Positions 12,380-22,756 of a stretch of DNA of 64,000 nt are shown here, in pieces (position 1 is the stretch's first letter; each line of letters begins with the position of its first letter). Below the pieces are notes generated by a model. That model ran no database searches. It was not told the origin of the DNA and saw only the letters and a list, made by a program, of their open reading frames with translations. This stretch comes from Brachionus koreanus (taxonomy: Eukaryota; Rotifera; Eurotatoria; Ploima; Brachionidae), in the NCBI GenBank assembly GCA_016987375.1, contig PJRA01000263.1, positions 4,799,851-4,863,850 of the forward strand, written 5' to 3'. A program made the position numbers and the translations under genes.

Positions 12380-13342
12380 ATGAAATCATTAAAGAACAAG
12401 TTCGAAAAGGATTTTTTAAATGGTCTACCAAATGAACAAGTGGACACTTCTGTGATGAATCAAGGTGCAAAGAAAATGGCTTTTTTTAACAAAAAATTTG
12501 ACTACGAAACCCAAGAGGAAGCGGATGAGACTAATAAATACGACTCAGACACAGATGAGTTCGAAATAGTGGCCAAGCTAAGAAATGATTCGAAGAGTTT
12601 TGGTAAAAAATTGAGCTCTAAGTACAAAAAAAGAGACACCAAACGAGAGAGTTCAAATGTCAAAAAAGAAATATTGAAAAATCAATCGGATTCAGTAAGC
12701 TCAAGTGAGAGCGGATTTGGTACAGTTGATGATGATTTGGAGAAGAAAAATGACAGACCAAATTCAGGAGTAAATATAATTGCAAGTCAAAGCAGTGTAA
12801 ATTTGGAACCAAGTGAAAATTTACTCGGACTTAACATGCCAAATTCAACTGACTGCGAGAAAAGCTCGAATCTAACTCAGATCAGCTTTCCGATTCTTCA
12901 GCCACCTAAACTTGCCGTCTACGAGCTGAATCGTTCAGACGACATTGTCAACATTCTCAATGATAATTCGTCAATTAACTCATCTACCTCATCGAACCGT
13001 AAATCGAACTGTTTGACAAGACTTTTAGAAAAAATTTACGATTTTTTGTGCTCGTGTTTTTGCTGCTACACTTCAAATCCGCACCACAATCAGCCAATAT
13101 TTTGCTCTTGGCTAACAATTTTTTGCTGCTGTTGTCCACTCTTAGGTGGCATTTCGCTTCTATTAAATTATAGATCAAAACAATACAAAAACAAGCAAAA
13201 CTATGAATTGGCTGATAGATACTCGGGCTATGCCGAAAAACTCAACATTGCTGCTTTAATTTTCGGAGTTATTTTCTATGCAATTGGATTTTTTATTCTT
13301 ACACTAGTTCTGTTCATTTATTGGAAAGTAAATCATTTTTAA
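12380..13342 (+). CDS. CD225/dispanin family membrane protein
   Basis: Intronless frame of 320 residues. Residues 1 to about 215 are polar, rich in Ser, Asn, Asp and Lys, and probably disordered and cytosolic. A Cys-rich stretch (CLTRLLEKIYDFLCSCFCCY, palmitoylation-type) precedes the CD225 domain: a first membrane segment around 241-262 (WLTIFCCCCPLLGGISLLL), the conserved loop with ADRYSGYAEKLN, and a second helix around 290-315. This two-helix layout is that of dispanins, which include IFITM, SYNDIG and PRRT proteins. The long N-terminal extension is more like PRRT/SYNDIG members than the short IFITMs, so an antiviral role should not be assumed. The first ATG fits, with no in-frame Met close upstream. 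Confidence 0.85.
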   Translation: MKSLKNKFEKDFLNGLPNEQVDTSVMNQGAKKMAFFNKKFDYETQEEADETNKYDSDTDEFEIVAKLRNDSKSFGKKLSSKYKKRDTKRESSNVKKEILKNQSDSVSSSESGFGTVDDDLEKKNDRPNSGVNIIASQSSVNLEPSENLLGLNMPNSTDCEKSSNLTQISFPILQPPKLAVYELNRSDDIVNILNDNSSINSSTSSNRKSNCLTRLLEKIYDFLCSCFCCYTSNPHHNQPIFCSWLTIFCCCCPLLGGISLLLNYRSKQYKNKQNYELADRYSGYAEKLNIAALIFGVIFYAIGFFILTLVLFIYWKVNHF

Positions 13343-13707
13343 ATCAAACTGTCGAATTTTTAAAAAATTTGATATAAAAAAAATTATTTTTTTTTTTTTA
13401 TTTTTTTTTGTTAAGCAAAAAAAATTCAATTTTTTTTCTTTTCTTTTTACATGATTTATCAATTTACCTCTAGGTTTTTTTTTTATATACTATTGTGAAT
13501 TTTTCTTTGTTATTTTTAGTAATTTGACTATTAATTGATTAAAATAAAATAAAAAAAAATTTTAAATTTTATTTAAATTTTATTAATTTTGATCACCAAA
13601 TATATGACCAGAGATTATCTGAACATTGAAGAACATGTTCACATTTAGATATAAAGACTATTAGAAACAATGTATTGAAATAGTAAGAGATAAGACATTT
13701 TTTTAAA
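13343..13707. other. AT-rich 3' flank of dispanin gene
   Basis: Long T and A runs just past the dispanin stop, then unremarkable AT-rich DNA. The 3' UTR should lie here. No gene found. Confidence 0.5.
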
Positions 13708-13709
13708 TA

Positions 13710-13750
13710 CAGTGTCGAAAATTAACTTGTCACATCACATAGTCTGATAT
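13710..13750 (+). repeat. Mariner-like terminal sequence (truncated)
   Basis: TA at 13708-13709 is followed by CAGTGTCGAAAATTAACTTG and a CACATCACAT block. The same sequence occurs inverted at 17445-17502, ending CAGTGCCGGAAATTA next to TA. Here it runs straight into the tail of a LINE fragment, so the element was probably cut by that insertion. Confidence 0.5.
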
Positions 13751-13888
13751 TTTTATTTTTTTTTTCATTATTCACTTCTTGTGGAGCATAGGGTCATTAC
13801 TTTTGATTTCCACTCAAGTCGATCTTTCGCTTGCTGGTCGTCCTACCTTACGTCACCCTTGAGATGTCCATTTAAAGGCTCTTTGGGT
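13751..13888 (-). mobile_element. LINE 3' end fragment (endonuclease-RT type)
   Basis: Read on the minus strand this is the last part of a non-LTR retrotransposon ORF2 followed by an A-rich tail. Visible peptide pieces are a TSQG/RKVGRP block, broken by a stop and a frameshift, then AKDRLEWKSKVMTLCSTRSE and a TAA at 13768-13770. This matches the C-terminal tail common to RTE/Jockey-like LINEs (GRP...GEAS.LA.DR..W...V..LC). The same family occurs in the opposite orientation at 45561-46104. The copy is 5'-truncated and dead. Confidence 0.75.
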
Positions 13889-13891
13889 TAA

Positions 13892-14101
13892 AAAAATGGT
13901 CTAAAACGTAAACGCATTTCAAAACAAGACTTTTCGCCAGCTCGTTCACGTTTAATCAAAAGAATAAGAATTGAAGTAGATAGGCCTGGTATGTTTTATT
14001 CAAAACGAAAAGTATTATTTGCAGTGTTGAGTACTGTTAGTAGCGGCAACTTGACCGCCAAAAATGGTGTTGGCCATTTTGATGACCGTGTACAAAAATA
14101 A
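13892..14101 (+). other. Orphan open frame without ATG start
   Basis: A 69-codon open frame between a TAA at 13889-13891 and a TAA at 14099-14101. Its first Met is internal. The composition looks coding: a strongly basic N-terminal half (RSRLIKRIRIEVDRPG) and a less biased end (STVSSGNLTAKNGVGHFDD), with fewer A/T runs than its surroundings. I recognise no family. It lies between two LINE fragments, so it may be a piece of another mobile element or an isolated exon. Confidence 0.3.
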
Positions 14102-14166
14102 AACTTTAAAAAATTTTAAATATGAAAATTTGATTGATAAAAGAATTTAGGATAAGAAAAATAAGC

Positions 14167-14681
14167 GCTGTGGTAGTAATTTTAGATTTCTCCAAGGCGT
14201 TTTATCGCGTTTCACATAAGCTACTAAAGATCAAGTTAAAGAGTTGTGGATTTACCGGCTTGAAAATTTTCTACAAGAAAGGAAACAGAGAGTAGTAATA
14301 GGTCAGTATGAATCTGATTGGGTTGATGTGCTCAGTGGGGTTCCACAAGGTTTAGTAATTGGTCCGTTACTATTCCTTATCTTCATAAATGATTTAACAG
14401 AGCTAGTAAATCACTTTTGCAAGTTGTTTGCCGATGATAGCAAATTGATTAGCGTCATTAGAAATACAAGTGATCAAATGCTAATTCAAAGTGACATTGA
14501 CAAGATGGTTGAGTGGTCGAAACGTTGGAGTATGGAATTTAATGAATTCAAGTGTAAAGTAATGTATATTGGCAACTCAAAGATTGCAAGCCAAGAAATC
14601 TCAATCTTAAATGCAGATGATTTCAGAGTTGAAATAGCTGAGACTACTACTTACAATCAGGAGGACAAGTTAAAGATTTGA
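14167..14681 (+). pseudogene. LINE reverse transcriptase fragment (Jockey/CR1-like)
   Basis: A partial non-LTR reverse transcriptase. It starts with VVVILDFSKAF in one frame, shifts frame near 14245, then reads FLQERKQRVVIGQYESDWVDV, SGVPQG..IGPLLFLIFINDL, KLFADD (14424-14438) and the thumb-region helix with WSKRWSMEFN. The FADD box is the catalytic motif. The N-terminal endonuclease and the 3' third are missing, and the frame has no proper ATG, so the copy is inactive. Its motifs place it in the Jockey/CR1 group, a different family from the LINE tail at 13751. Confidence 0.85.
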
Positions 14682-15400
14682 AACCTCAAAGGCTGTGTTA
14701 CCTTTTCTGTTTAATTTTAATGCCATATAAATAAGCTTATTTGCAGCAAATATTCAACACTTAGATTTTTTAATTGCTGTTAAAACAATATTATCTTGAT
14801 CTTTGCTCATTGCATCCTATAAAATAAAATCATTTACTATGATTGTGATCACTTAACGAACAGATCAAGTCATTTAAATTTCAAGGTTTAGCGATGCAGT
14901 TACATGTAAATGGTACAAGTTTTTTAAATCGCGATAAAGTTTTCTCTATTATTAATGCAATTTTTCAAAAAACAGTTTCATCAGCTTCAAGTTTTTAACT
15001 AAAAAAATTAAAAGTCAAGGAAATAGTGAAAAAAAAATTTTTATTTTTTAAAAATTGCGATTTTTAATGTTTCATTATTTTGTTTAAATTAACGCCATGT
15101 TTATAAAATGAAAAAAATTATTTTTTGTTATTTTGACTTGTTTCAGTTAAAACTTAAATTAATAAGATTTATAATCATTATTTCTTGTTTTATTTTGGAT
15201 TGCTCTTTTAATCTAAAATATTAGGTTAGAATTTTTAATGGAACTTTGACCCTCTTTCAAATCATCATTTAAAATTTTTAATTAAAACAGAATCTGTATA
15301 AGGAAATTTGGGATATTTTCTATATTACTAAAGAATAAAAATTGTGTTTTTAAAATTTTATTTATTTTTTTTTAGACAAAATTGCATTTCAAAAAAAATA
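14682..15400. other. Intergenic region
   Basis: AT-rich DNA with no repeat boundary, RNA gene or coding frame that I can support. A pyrimidine tract ending in AG lies at 15361-15374, before the small open frame at 15401. Confidence 0.5.
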
Positions 15401-15583
15401 ATGAACTATTATTGTTATCAATGCCAATTAGTTTGGAACCCGCAAGCTTTTAGCTATGAACGATGGTACTGGATTTATCAGTTGGTACAGCCTCAACAAA
15501 TAAAAAAGAGAGGTGTTAAGCAGTATTTTAAAATTTCTGCATTTATCCCACCTTTCAAGTTTAAATATTCGATCGAATTCTAA
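15401..15583 (+). CDS. Possible small protein or terminal exon, unknown
   Basis: A 60-codon frame from ATG to TAA. Its start NYYCYQCQLVWNPQ has a CxxC pair and it contains many aromatic residues. It sits 26 bases after a strong acceptor-like site (T-run ending in TTTAG at 15374), so it could be the last exon of a spliced gene or a small gene with a processed leader. No family is recognised and the frame is short enough to be chance. Confidence 0.25.
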   Translation: MNYYCYQCQLVWNPQAFSYERWYWIYQLVQPQQIKKRGVKQYFKISAFIPPFKFKYSIEF

Positions 15584-16618
15584 ACGTTGTTTAATCAACT
15601 ATAAACTAATAAACATTTCAAGTAGTTTTTAGAATAATAAAATTTATTTAGAGAAATTAGTATTGGATAGTAGGACCGCCAAATCTGAAAACTCCAATAT
15701 TAATAGCTCTAAATTATAATTTACTTATGATCTTCTCAATAATAACGCTGGTAATTTTTTATTAGTGTCAATAAAAAATTAAAAAAAAAGTTTTTTTAGT
15801 TTATTATGCTCGACTGACAGCACCGATTGAGCTCGACGGTGGCATGCGTTGATCTTGATTAACGCATGGTCAGACACTCATAATTAATTCAAATGTTTGT
15901 ATATATTTCTTTTGGTATTCTAGTAAGAGTACGGTTGATAGGGAGAGATTCAAAGTCAATTTTCTATTGTTGGCAGAAAAGTTCATCAGCGTAGTCGTCG
16001 TCGTTTTGTATCATACGCAATATAAGCTCTGTTTAAGAAAAATTAACTGCCAAAAAATAAGTAATTAATTTTAATTACCAAGACTATTCCGTTGTCAGTG
16101 ATTCAAATTCAGTCATTTTAAAGACAAAATAATTGTGAAGCTGCACAAGACCACGTGATTGGATCTGTAAGGAACAAGTGAGTTCTTGAAGATGTTCTGA
16201 TTGTTTGTCCATGTCTTCATTTCATTATCAAAAAATATTTTTTGATTAATAAAATTGACTGACTGACTGATTACATGGTGTTCTTAGTTGTTTGTTGCTG
16301 CATTTTGTTCATTGTTTGCATGATTTTGTTGTTTATTTATTGGGTAAATTGAATTTAATGTTTAGAAAAAAAATTTCTATTTATATCCAAAAAATGAAAT
16401 CATTGAAGCAAATAATCATAAATTATCTTTCAAAGAGGATAAATTCGATGACCTTAGTCTAAAATAAATATGCTAATAATTAACCATATTGTTTATCATT
16501 GATAGATAATTTATAAATGTAATAAGTTTCTTGGAAATTTTAAAGTAAATTTTTGGCTTAAACTCTGAGACTTGGTAAAGAATTTGGTTCCTGTACTAAA
16601 TTACATATAAAGATATAT
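15584..16618. other. Intergenic region with small inverted repeats
   Basis: Contains an inverted pair CATGCGTT/AACGCATG at about 15843-15868, a short GTC repeat near 15996 and a short GACT repeat near 16258. No gene found. Confidence 0.45.
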
Positions 16619-16626
16619 GTCAAGAC

Positions 16627-17026
16627 CAGAGTTGTTTAAAAGTCACAAGTCTCAAGCCAAGTCCAAGTCTAAGACTTTAATTTAATTTTTTTTATTTTTT
16701 AAAAATCGATACAAAATATTAATTAAAAAAAATTTTACTCTAAATTTTTATTAATAAAGATTTTCTTTTGCTTACAACAAAAAATTTTTTTTTTCAATCT
16801 AGTCTCTGATCAAATCCAAGTTACTAACCATGTTACTAACTAAAGTTGTCGTTTAGGTTTTTGGCACTTAATCTTGACCTATGTGGTCGGTTGATATAAC
16901 CAGATTTAGAAAAAAGCCGTTAAACCGGTTCTGAAGAAGCTGGAATCGATAAGAATTTTTGTGCAAGCGTTGCTAGTGCCGGAATTTAGAGCCCGGGCTT
17001 GGACTTTGGCTTTTTAAAAAACTCTG
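16627..17026. mobile_element. hAT-type MITE with 8-bp duplication
   Basis: A 400-bp non-coding element. Its ends are inverted repeats, CAGAGTTGTTTAAAAG on the left and CAGAGTTTTTTAAAAA read inward from the right, followed on both sides by subterminal CCAAGTCCAAG-type motifs. The flanks are GTCAAGAC (16619-16626) and GTCAGGAC (17027-17034), an 8-bp target duplication with one mismatch. An 8-bp duplication and CAG-starting ends are typical of hAT elements. No transposase frame is inside. Confidence 0.85.
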
Positions 17027-17034
17027 GTCAGGAC

Positions 17035-17765
17035 ATTGGTCGTCAGATCTGGTTGAAGAATATCAAAAGGCTTCGAATCAAGATATATCGGATAGCCTAC
17101 TCCATTGTGTAGTTGCTACCTTAGAATTTCTTCTTTGTTTCCTGAATTAAAAAGTATCTAAACATGTCTTTTGCAAAAAAGATAAAATTGTGTACAGATA
17201 AGGTCAAATTAGGTGATACGTTTATGTATCAAAATATTTTTTGATTGAAAAAAAAAATTTTCAAAATTTATTAAATTTATTTGATTAAAAAAAAAGAAAA
17301 GATGCAACATGAAACACCTAAAAATCCCTCCGGGTTTTGAGGGTAAAAAAAATATTTATCTTTACCTGAAGAAATAAAATCTTTAAAATTTTTTTTAAAT
17401 ATCTTTGTTAATATCAACTGATATTATTGAGAGAAAGAGCAAAGATAAACGATAATAAATGGTATCAGATGATATGAAGTGACAAGGTAATTTCCGGCAC
17501 TGTATTTGATAGACAAAAGTTAATCAAAGATGAAAATTCATTCATTTATCATAATCTAGAAAATTTAGTGAGATGAAAAACTAATTCCAATTAAAAATTT
17601 TTTGACTCTGTTACCAATTTGTGTATCCGAGTGGGATTAATCAAAAAAAATATTTAAAAATTTGTTAACTTTTCAAAAAAAAAACATTTCAAATACATTA
17701 TTATTTTTTTTAAAACAGAATTATAATAAAAAATTCAGTTTATCACTTTATATTTTATTGATAAA
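17035..17765. other. Intergenic region with transposon ends
   Basis: Holds an inverted piggyBac-like end at about 17311-17345 (TCCGGGTTTTGAGGGTAA, compare the 6872 element) and a mariner-like end at 17445-17502, which finishes CAGTGCCGG on the minus strand next to TA at 17503-17504. A short IR AAAGATA/TATCTTT lies near 17400-17450. It also contains the Nudix gene promoter. Confidence 0.45.
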
Positions 17766-18940
17766 ATGATCAAAACGCCTCAAGATCATTTAAATAAGTC
17801 TATTGATAGACAAACATTTTCTGAAGGTGTTACCAAATTAATATCTAGACTTAACTATACAAGTAGAAAAAATTTAAATCAGCTAGACTTTGAAACTAAA
17901 TTCTTTATTAAGAATCGCTGGATGATTGCTTCAAATTCTTTATCGGAGAAGCCCAAGTCGGTCTAATAATTCCCAAGCTAGCCCATTACTTGCTTAACTA
18001 CCCGGAAATATTTACAATTATAGATAATAAGTATGATTTAAATTGATCAAAATTTATGTTAAAAAAAAAATTAAATTAAGATGCATACTAAATCCCAATT
18101 TGAAAACATTTAGAGAGCGAACTGATTCGGTTGAAAAAGTTCTTCTTGAATTAAAATCACAAAGTGTTTTAAAGGTTCTAAATGGATGGAGAAACGAACA
18201 CTATTTTGTCAGAGAAAGCTTTAATACAAAGCCTTTAATGAGCTTAGAAAGAGCTGCTGCTCATATTTTCGGCATTAAAGCTTACGGATGTCACATTAAT
18301 GGTTACATAAAAAAAGATAGCGAATATTTCATTTGGATAGCTCGCAGATCAAAAACAAAACAAACATATCCCTACATGTTGGACAATTTTGTAAAATATT
18401 CATTTTTTTAATAGAAAAAGATTGATTTAAACATTTTAAGGTTGCTGGCGGTATGACTGCTGGTCTGGGGGTGATCGAATGTGCCAAAAAAGAACTTGAA
18501 GAAGAAGCCGGTCTACCTATGGAATTGTGTTCCAAATTGAGATCAGTAGACGCAATTAGCTACTGTTTTGAGAATGATATGGGCATTCATATGGAAGGAG
18601 AATTCATTTTTGATCTAAAATTGCCAAATGATTTTGTGCCGATAAATCAGGACGGAGAAGTAGATAGCTTCTATTTAATGAATGTTAATCAAGTAAAATT
18701 TAAAGGCTTTAATTAGAATTATTTATTTTTTTAAATAAAAAAAAAGGTCAAAAATGCTATTCTAAGCGATGAATTTAAATTAAATAGCGCTATAGTTACT
18801 CTTAATTTTTTAATGAGAAAAAGTCTTGTTAGCCCGGATGATTGTAAGATAGAAAAAATTTTAAATTATTTAAACTTTTTTAATTTTAAGTGTCGAATTA
18901 TTACGAAATATTGGAGAGTATTCACAAACCGGGACTTTAA
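17766..18940 (+). CDS. DUF4743-Nudix hydrolase (TPK-associated type)
   Basis: Six exons: 17766-17862, 17913-18030, 18081-18390, 18441-18692, 18747-18843, 18891-18940; introns are 50, 50, 50, 54 and 47 nt and every junction is in phase. Product 307 residues. The N-terminal DUF4743 region shows FKFFIGEAQVGLIIPKLAHY and LERAAAHIFGIKAYGCHING. The Nudix domain has the family's AGGMTAGLGVIECAKKELEEEAG box; the KELEEE glutamates bind metal, and Lys replaces the usual Arg. The DGEVDSFYLM block and the C-terminal YYEILESIHKPGL end also match. In plants and fungi this architecture processes damaged or oxidised thiamine diphosphate; that role here is inferred. It faces TBC1D13 tail to tail. Confidence 0.9.
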
Positions 18941-18992
18941 AAATTTTTTAACATTTTTATTCATAGATGTTTATTTTAGTAATAAAAATTTT

Positions 18993-20550
18993 CTACAAAA
19001 TTGGCTTTTCTTTGCGTATTTCCCTGGCTCTCCCAACAATTTCTTTTATTTCCACATTGTTTGGATAATTTTGCAATATTCTTATATTAGTCGAAAAGTC
19101 CCCTTTCAGCAACTGATCTCTTTGAATTAGAATCATTGCACAGCATACATGGATTAGTAAATCAAGTGTTTGCTTGTCTGCAAATAACACATCCCATAGT
19201 GAAATGACCTCTAAGAAAAAATAATTTTTTTTGATTATTTTCAGTAATTATTAAGTACCTGGCAATTTAAATTCTTGTGATAAAAGAAGTGTAATCCATC
19301 TGAAAGCGAAAAATTCCGGTTTTAAACTCTGCTTTTCTAAAACAGTGTAAACAGGTTGGTCATTTAAACGAACCAAGTTGTACAAACGCTTCATATTAGC
19401 AGCTGATAAAATAAAAATAATTTTATTTTTCAATAATTTTCTAAAAATACCTATTCCTATTTGAGTATTATCAAGAACAAGTTCAAAGTTTTCTCTTATG
19501 CCCTCAAGACCCATCAAATTATTAAAACAAAAAAAGCAATCAGCTTCAGCATGTCCTACAAAAATATTCAATACTTAAGTTACTCTATTTTTTTTTAATT
19601 TACGTCTCCATTCAATATCTGGATCATTGGCAAATATATAGTAAATTGGACCCAGCACTTCGTTCATTCCTTGCACATATGAACATCCTCTGTTCAGTTT
19701 AGCATAAATGAACAAAATCCTCTCGATTATTTCCCAGTGTGCTTCCTGTCCGTCCGGCAAATAAGCATACTCGTCTTGTTCTTCTTTAGTTTTTTTTGAG
19801 TCTGACTTATAGTTAGTAAATCCAAGCCGATGTCGGCTAACCTCATCGGCTTTTAGTTGAGTTTTGGCAACTCTTTTTCGCAAGCTTTGGTAAATTTCGG
19901 TGTCTTGAACATTTTTTATTTCTTCGCATGGAAATTCTGTTGGTTTTTGAAAAAAGAATAAATCTGGACACAATCGACGAACATCCTTGTCTATTTGAAC
20001 TAGGATTTCATTGTCTTTAAAATAGGAGCTCCATTCGCTCTCAGGATTGCAATTCAAAGGCTGATACGTGCAAAAAATTATTCATCAAATTAATGGAAAA
20101 AAATTTTGCCTAAAATTACATGGTCTATTTCACAATTTTCACTTTTGTTGTACCCGGGTCGAATTATCATGTCACGGACAAAATTGCTGTATTCATCTCT
20201 TCAATAATTAAAAATTAGCAATTTAAAATTGAGTTTTTTTCTTACAACCTTCTTTTTTTCAAAAGATCAGCCCATTGATTTCGGTTTGGAGGTAAATAAT
20301 TGAGTAAAATTTTCCAAATTAGACTTCTAAATCCGCCTTCGTTAGGACAGCCTAAGTTGACCAAAATAAAACTAGATTTAGCTTAAATTTTCAATCTGAT
20401 TTACTCTGAGAACTAATTTCTCTTAGTTTTTTCAAATCAATTTGGTCTTTATTGAGCAAACTTTTAAATTCTTCTAATCTTAATAAATTTTTATGATTAC
20501 AAACACAACAAAATAAAGATTTGATCTACCTTTCTTTATACTTTTCCATT
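18993..20550 (-). CDS. TBC1D13: TBC1D13, Rab GTPase-activating protein
   Basis: Eight exons on the minus strand: 20531-20550, 20405-20478, 20249-20351, 20120-20198, 19604-20060, 19451-19555, 19259-19402, 18993-19210; introns are 48-59 nt and all phases agree. Product 399 residues, essentially the human length (400). TBC1D13 is a GAP for Rab35 in membrane traffic. Visible support: EGGFRSLIWKILLNYLPPNR, YFKDNEILVQIDKDVRR with the catalytic IxxDxxR arginine finger, CSYVQGMNEVLGPIYYIF with the YxQ glutamine finger, HAEADCFFCFNNLM, FFAFRWITLLLSQEF and LLKGDFSTNIRILQNYP. Both catalytic fingers are present, so GAP activity is expected. The first coding exon has only 20 nt. Confidence 0.95.
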
Positions 20551-21487
20551 TCGGAATTTTCTAAAATATATCCAAAAAAAAAAATTTTAAACCGTTCTTT
20601 AAAAAGACATTTCTACTAAGTAAATCTAAATAAATTTAAAATTATTTATTCAGTTTAAAAAAAAAATTGATTTTTGTCTTTCAAAAATTATACGAGAATT
20701 TAATTAGAGCTAAGTATCATGTGACGGCTAAAGCAATGCAATACTATTAGAAAAACAAAAAATTTAAATGATTCGATAAAATTGTCATCATAAATCTAAT
20801 TTTGAATATTTTATGCTTAATTATATTTAAGAAATTTATTTTATTTTTTTTCAAAATTATTTACTTTTTAAATTTCAAATAAATCATAAGACAAAAAAAA
20901 AAACTTTTCTGAAATATTGCATTTATTGAGTGCTTTTACAAAAAAAAAACTTGAGATTTTAAAAGTTTAATAAATTATTAAAAAATTTTGTAAGAATATT
21001 CCAAATTTTACAGTTTTTGGATTTTTTTATGGTAAGTTCTTTTTTTCGATTAAAAAAGAAAATTACTAGCAAATTCTTTAATTAATTATTTGATAAAAAT
21101 TATTTAAATGGCTCTTTTAGTCATTATTTAGAAGAAATGAAACAATATTTCTTAAATAAATAATCGGTTTATCATAATTTGTTGCTATTTCGTTTGTTTA
21201 CTTGAATTAAGGATGAACTAGTTTTCAGTAATTTTGTCATAAAACCTTTTTTGAAATCTATTCATGGATCAAAAATCAATAAAATGAATCTAGTCTAAAT
21301 TTATGAAAAATTTTATTTAATTATTTAAATCTAATTCAATTAAAGAATTTCTAAGCTTTTCTTGTTTCCATAATTAATTTTTTTCATTAAAAAAAATAAT
21401 CTACTTCATCTTCTTCAGTTAAATGTTTTAATAATTTTATTTTATTTTAATTTTAACTCCAGTGCATTTGGAAAATTGATTAATAGA
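20551..21487. promoter_or_regulatory. Divergent intergenic region
   Basis: About 0.9 kb of AT-rich DNA between the starts of TBC1D13 (minus) and the release factor (plus); it should hold both promoters. A pyrimidine tract ending in CAG near 21460 could be a leader splice acceptor for the release factor. No motif is clear. Confidence 0.4.
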
Positions 21488-22756
21488 ATGTATATCAGGA
21501 GCTTTTTAAGTGGCAAAATTTCCTTGTTGTTTGGCAAACATGGGCACCATGTGAAAATGCTTGAAAATTCACCGATTTTTTTGTCGAACTTAAAAAGAAA
21601 CTTGACTATTGAAGTAAATTTACTTGAAACAACAACAAAAAAACTGATTAATTGTTATGGTGATTCTGAAGATTACATAAAGACTCTAATAAATGAAAAG
21701 AAAAAATTAACCGAAACCTTAAACAACGAAAATGATTTAGGTACTAGCAAACAAGACAAGTTCCAGCGTCTTAACTATTTGAGTGAAGTAGCTGAACTTT
21801 ATAACCGAATAAACTCGAATGTAAGCGAATTTTTAGAATTGAAGGAAATGCTGGGTGAAGAGATGGCCGAAATGGCTCAAATGATTCAAAACGATCTAGT
21901 TCGTTTGGATGATCAAATTTTCGAAGATAAAAAAAATATTCTAAAACTACTTACACCCAAAGAAAGCGTAGACAAAGAGGATGCCATAATGGAGCTTAGT
22001 GCTGGCGTAGGTGGACAGGAATCGCGTATTTTTTGCAGTGAACTTTTTGAAATGTATAAATCCTATGCTAATAAGAAAAATTGGTCATTTAATCCAGTCA
22101 AAATTGACACGGATGTAACTGAATGGGGCGAATTGATGAGACTAGCAAGAATAGAAATCAGTGGAATTTCAGTTTTTGAGTATTTGAAGTTTGAATCAGG
22201 AGTCCACAGAGTACAAAGGGTGCCTAAAACAGAATCAAAGGGAAGAATACATACATCTACAGTTGGTGTTGTAGTTAGTCCCAAACCGAATGAAATTAAA
22301 ATAGAGCTTAATCCAAAGGATCTGAAGATAGAAACAAAAACTTCAGGAGGACCTGGTGGACAACATGCCAACAAAATTGAGACTGCAGTCAGAATTTTAC
22401 ACATACCAAGTGGAATAGTGATATATAATGACGAAGAACGTCAAATGCTTCAGAATAAGTCAAAAGCTCTCGAGAATCTAAAACAAAAATTGTATCAAAA
22501 AGCTTTTGAAGATGAGCTAAATAAAAGTCAAGCAAACAGGAAAATGCAGATTGGTTCTTCATCTAGAAGTGAGCGAATAAGAACTTATAACTTCATTCAA
22601 GATCGAATAACTGATCATAGACTAGATGAGAATTTTGTTGGTATTCAGCGATTTTTAGCCGCAGAAACACTAAATGATCTCATAGAGAGTCTTAAAGCTG
22701 AACAAAAGGTTGAACTAATTTATGAATTGATAGAAAATTTTAATAAAAAATTATAA
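21488..22756 (+). CDS. MTRF1L: Mitochondrial peptide chain release factor 1 (RF1 type)
   Basis: Intronless gene for 422 residues. The start is the ATG at 21488; an upstream in-frame TTG is not needed. The first 35 residues are basic and hydrophobic with few acids (MYIRSFLSGKISLLFGKHG), as expected for a mitochondrial targeting sequence. Domain 2 carries the stop-codon-reading PxT motif as PKT in HRVQRVPKTESKGRIHTS, the RF1 form that reads UAA and UAG. The catalytic GGQ is in TSGGPGGQHANK and triggers peptidyl-tRNA hydrolysis on the mitoribosome. The SSRSERIRTYNFIQDRITDHR block completes domain 3. Lengths of MTRF1L (about 380) and MTRF1 (about 445) bracket it; the short decoding loop favours MTRF1L. 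Confidence 0.93.
   Translation: MYIRSFLSGKISLLFGKHGHHVKMLENSPIFLSNLKRNLTIEVNLLETTTKKLINCYGDSEDYIKTLINEKKKLTETLNNENDLGTSKQDKFQRLNYLSEVAELYNRINSNVSEFLELKEMLGEEMAEMAQMIQNDLVRLDDQIFEDKKNILKLLTPKESVDKEDAIMELSAGVGGQESRIFCSELFEMYKSYANKKNWSFNPVKIDTDVTEWGELMRLARIEISGISVFEYLKFESGVHRVQRVPKTESKGRIHTSTVGVVVSPKPNEIKIELNPKDLKIETKTSGGPGGQHANKIETAVRILHIPSGIVIYNDEERQMLQNKSKALENLKQKLYQKAFEDELNKSQANRKMQIGSSSRSERIRTYNFIQDRITDHRLDENFVGIQRFLAAETLNDLIESLKAEQKVELIYELIENFNKKL

Noticed and set aside
22063..22404. 113-codon minus-strand open frame
   Set aside because: It lies antisense to the conserved catalytic part of the mitochondrial release factor and has no family features of its own.
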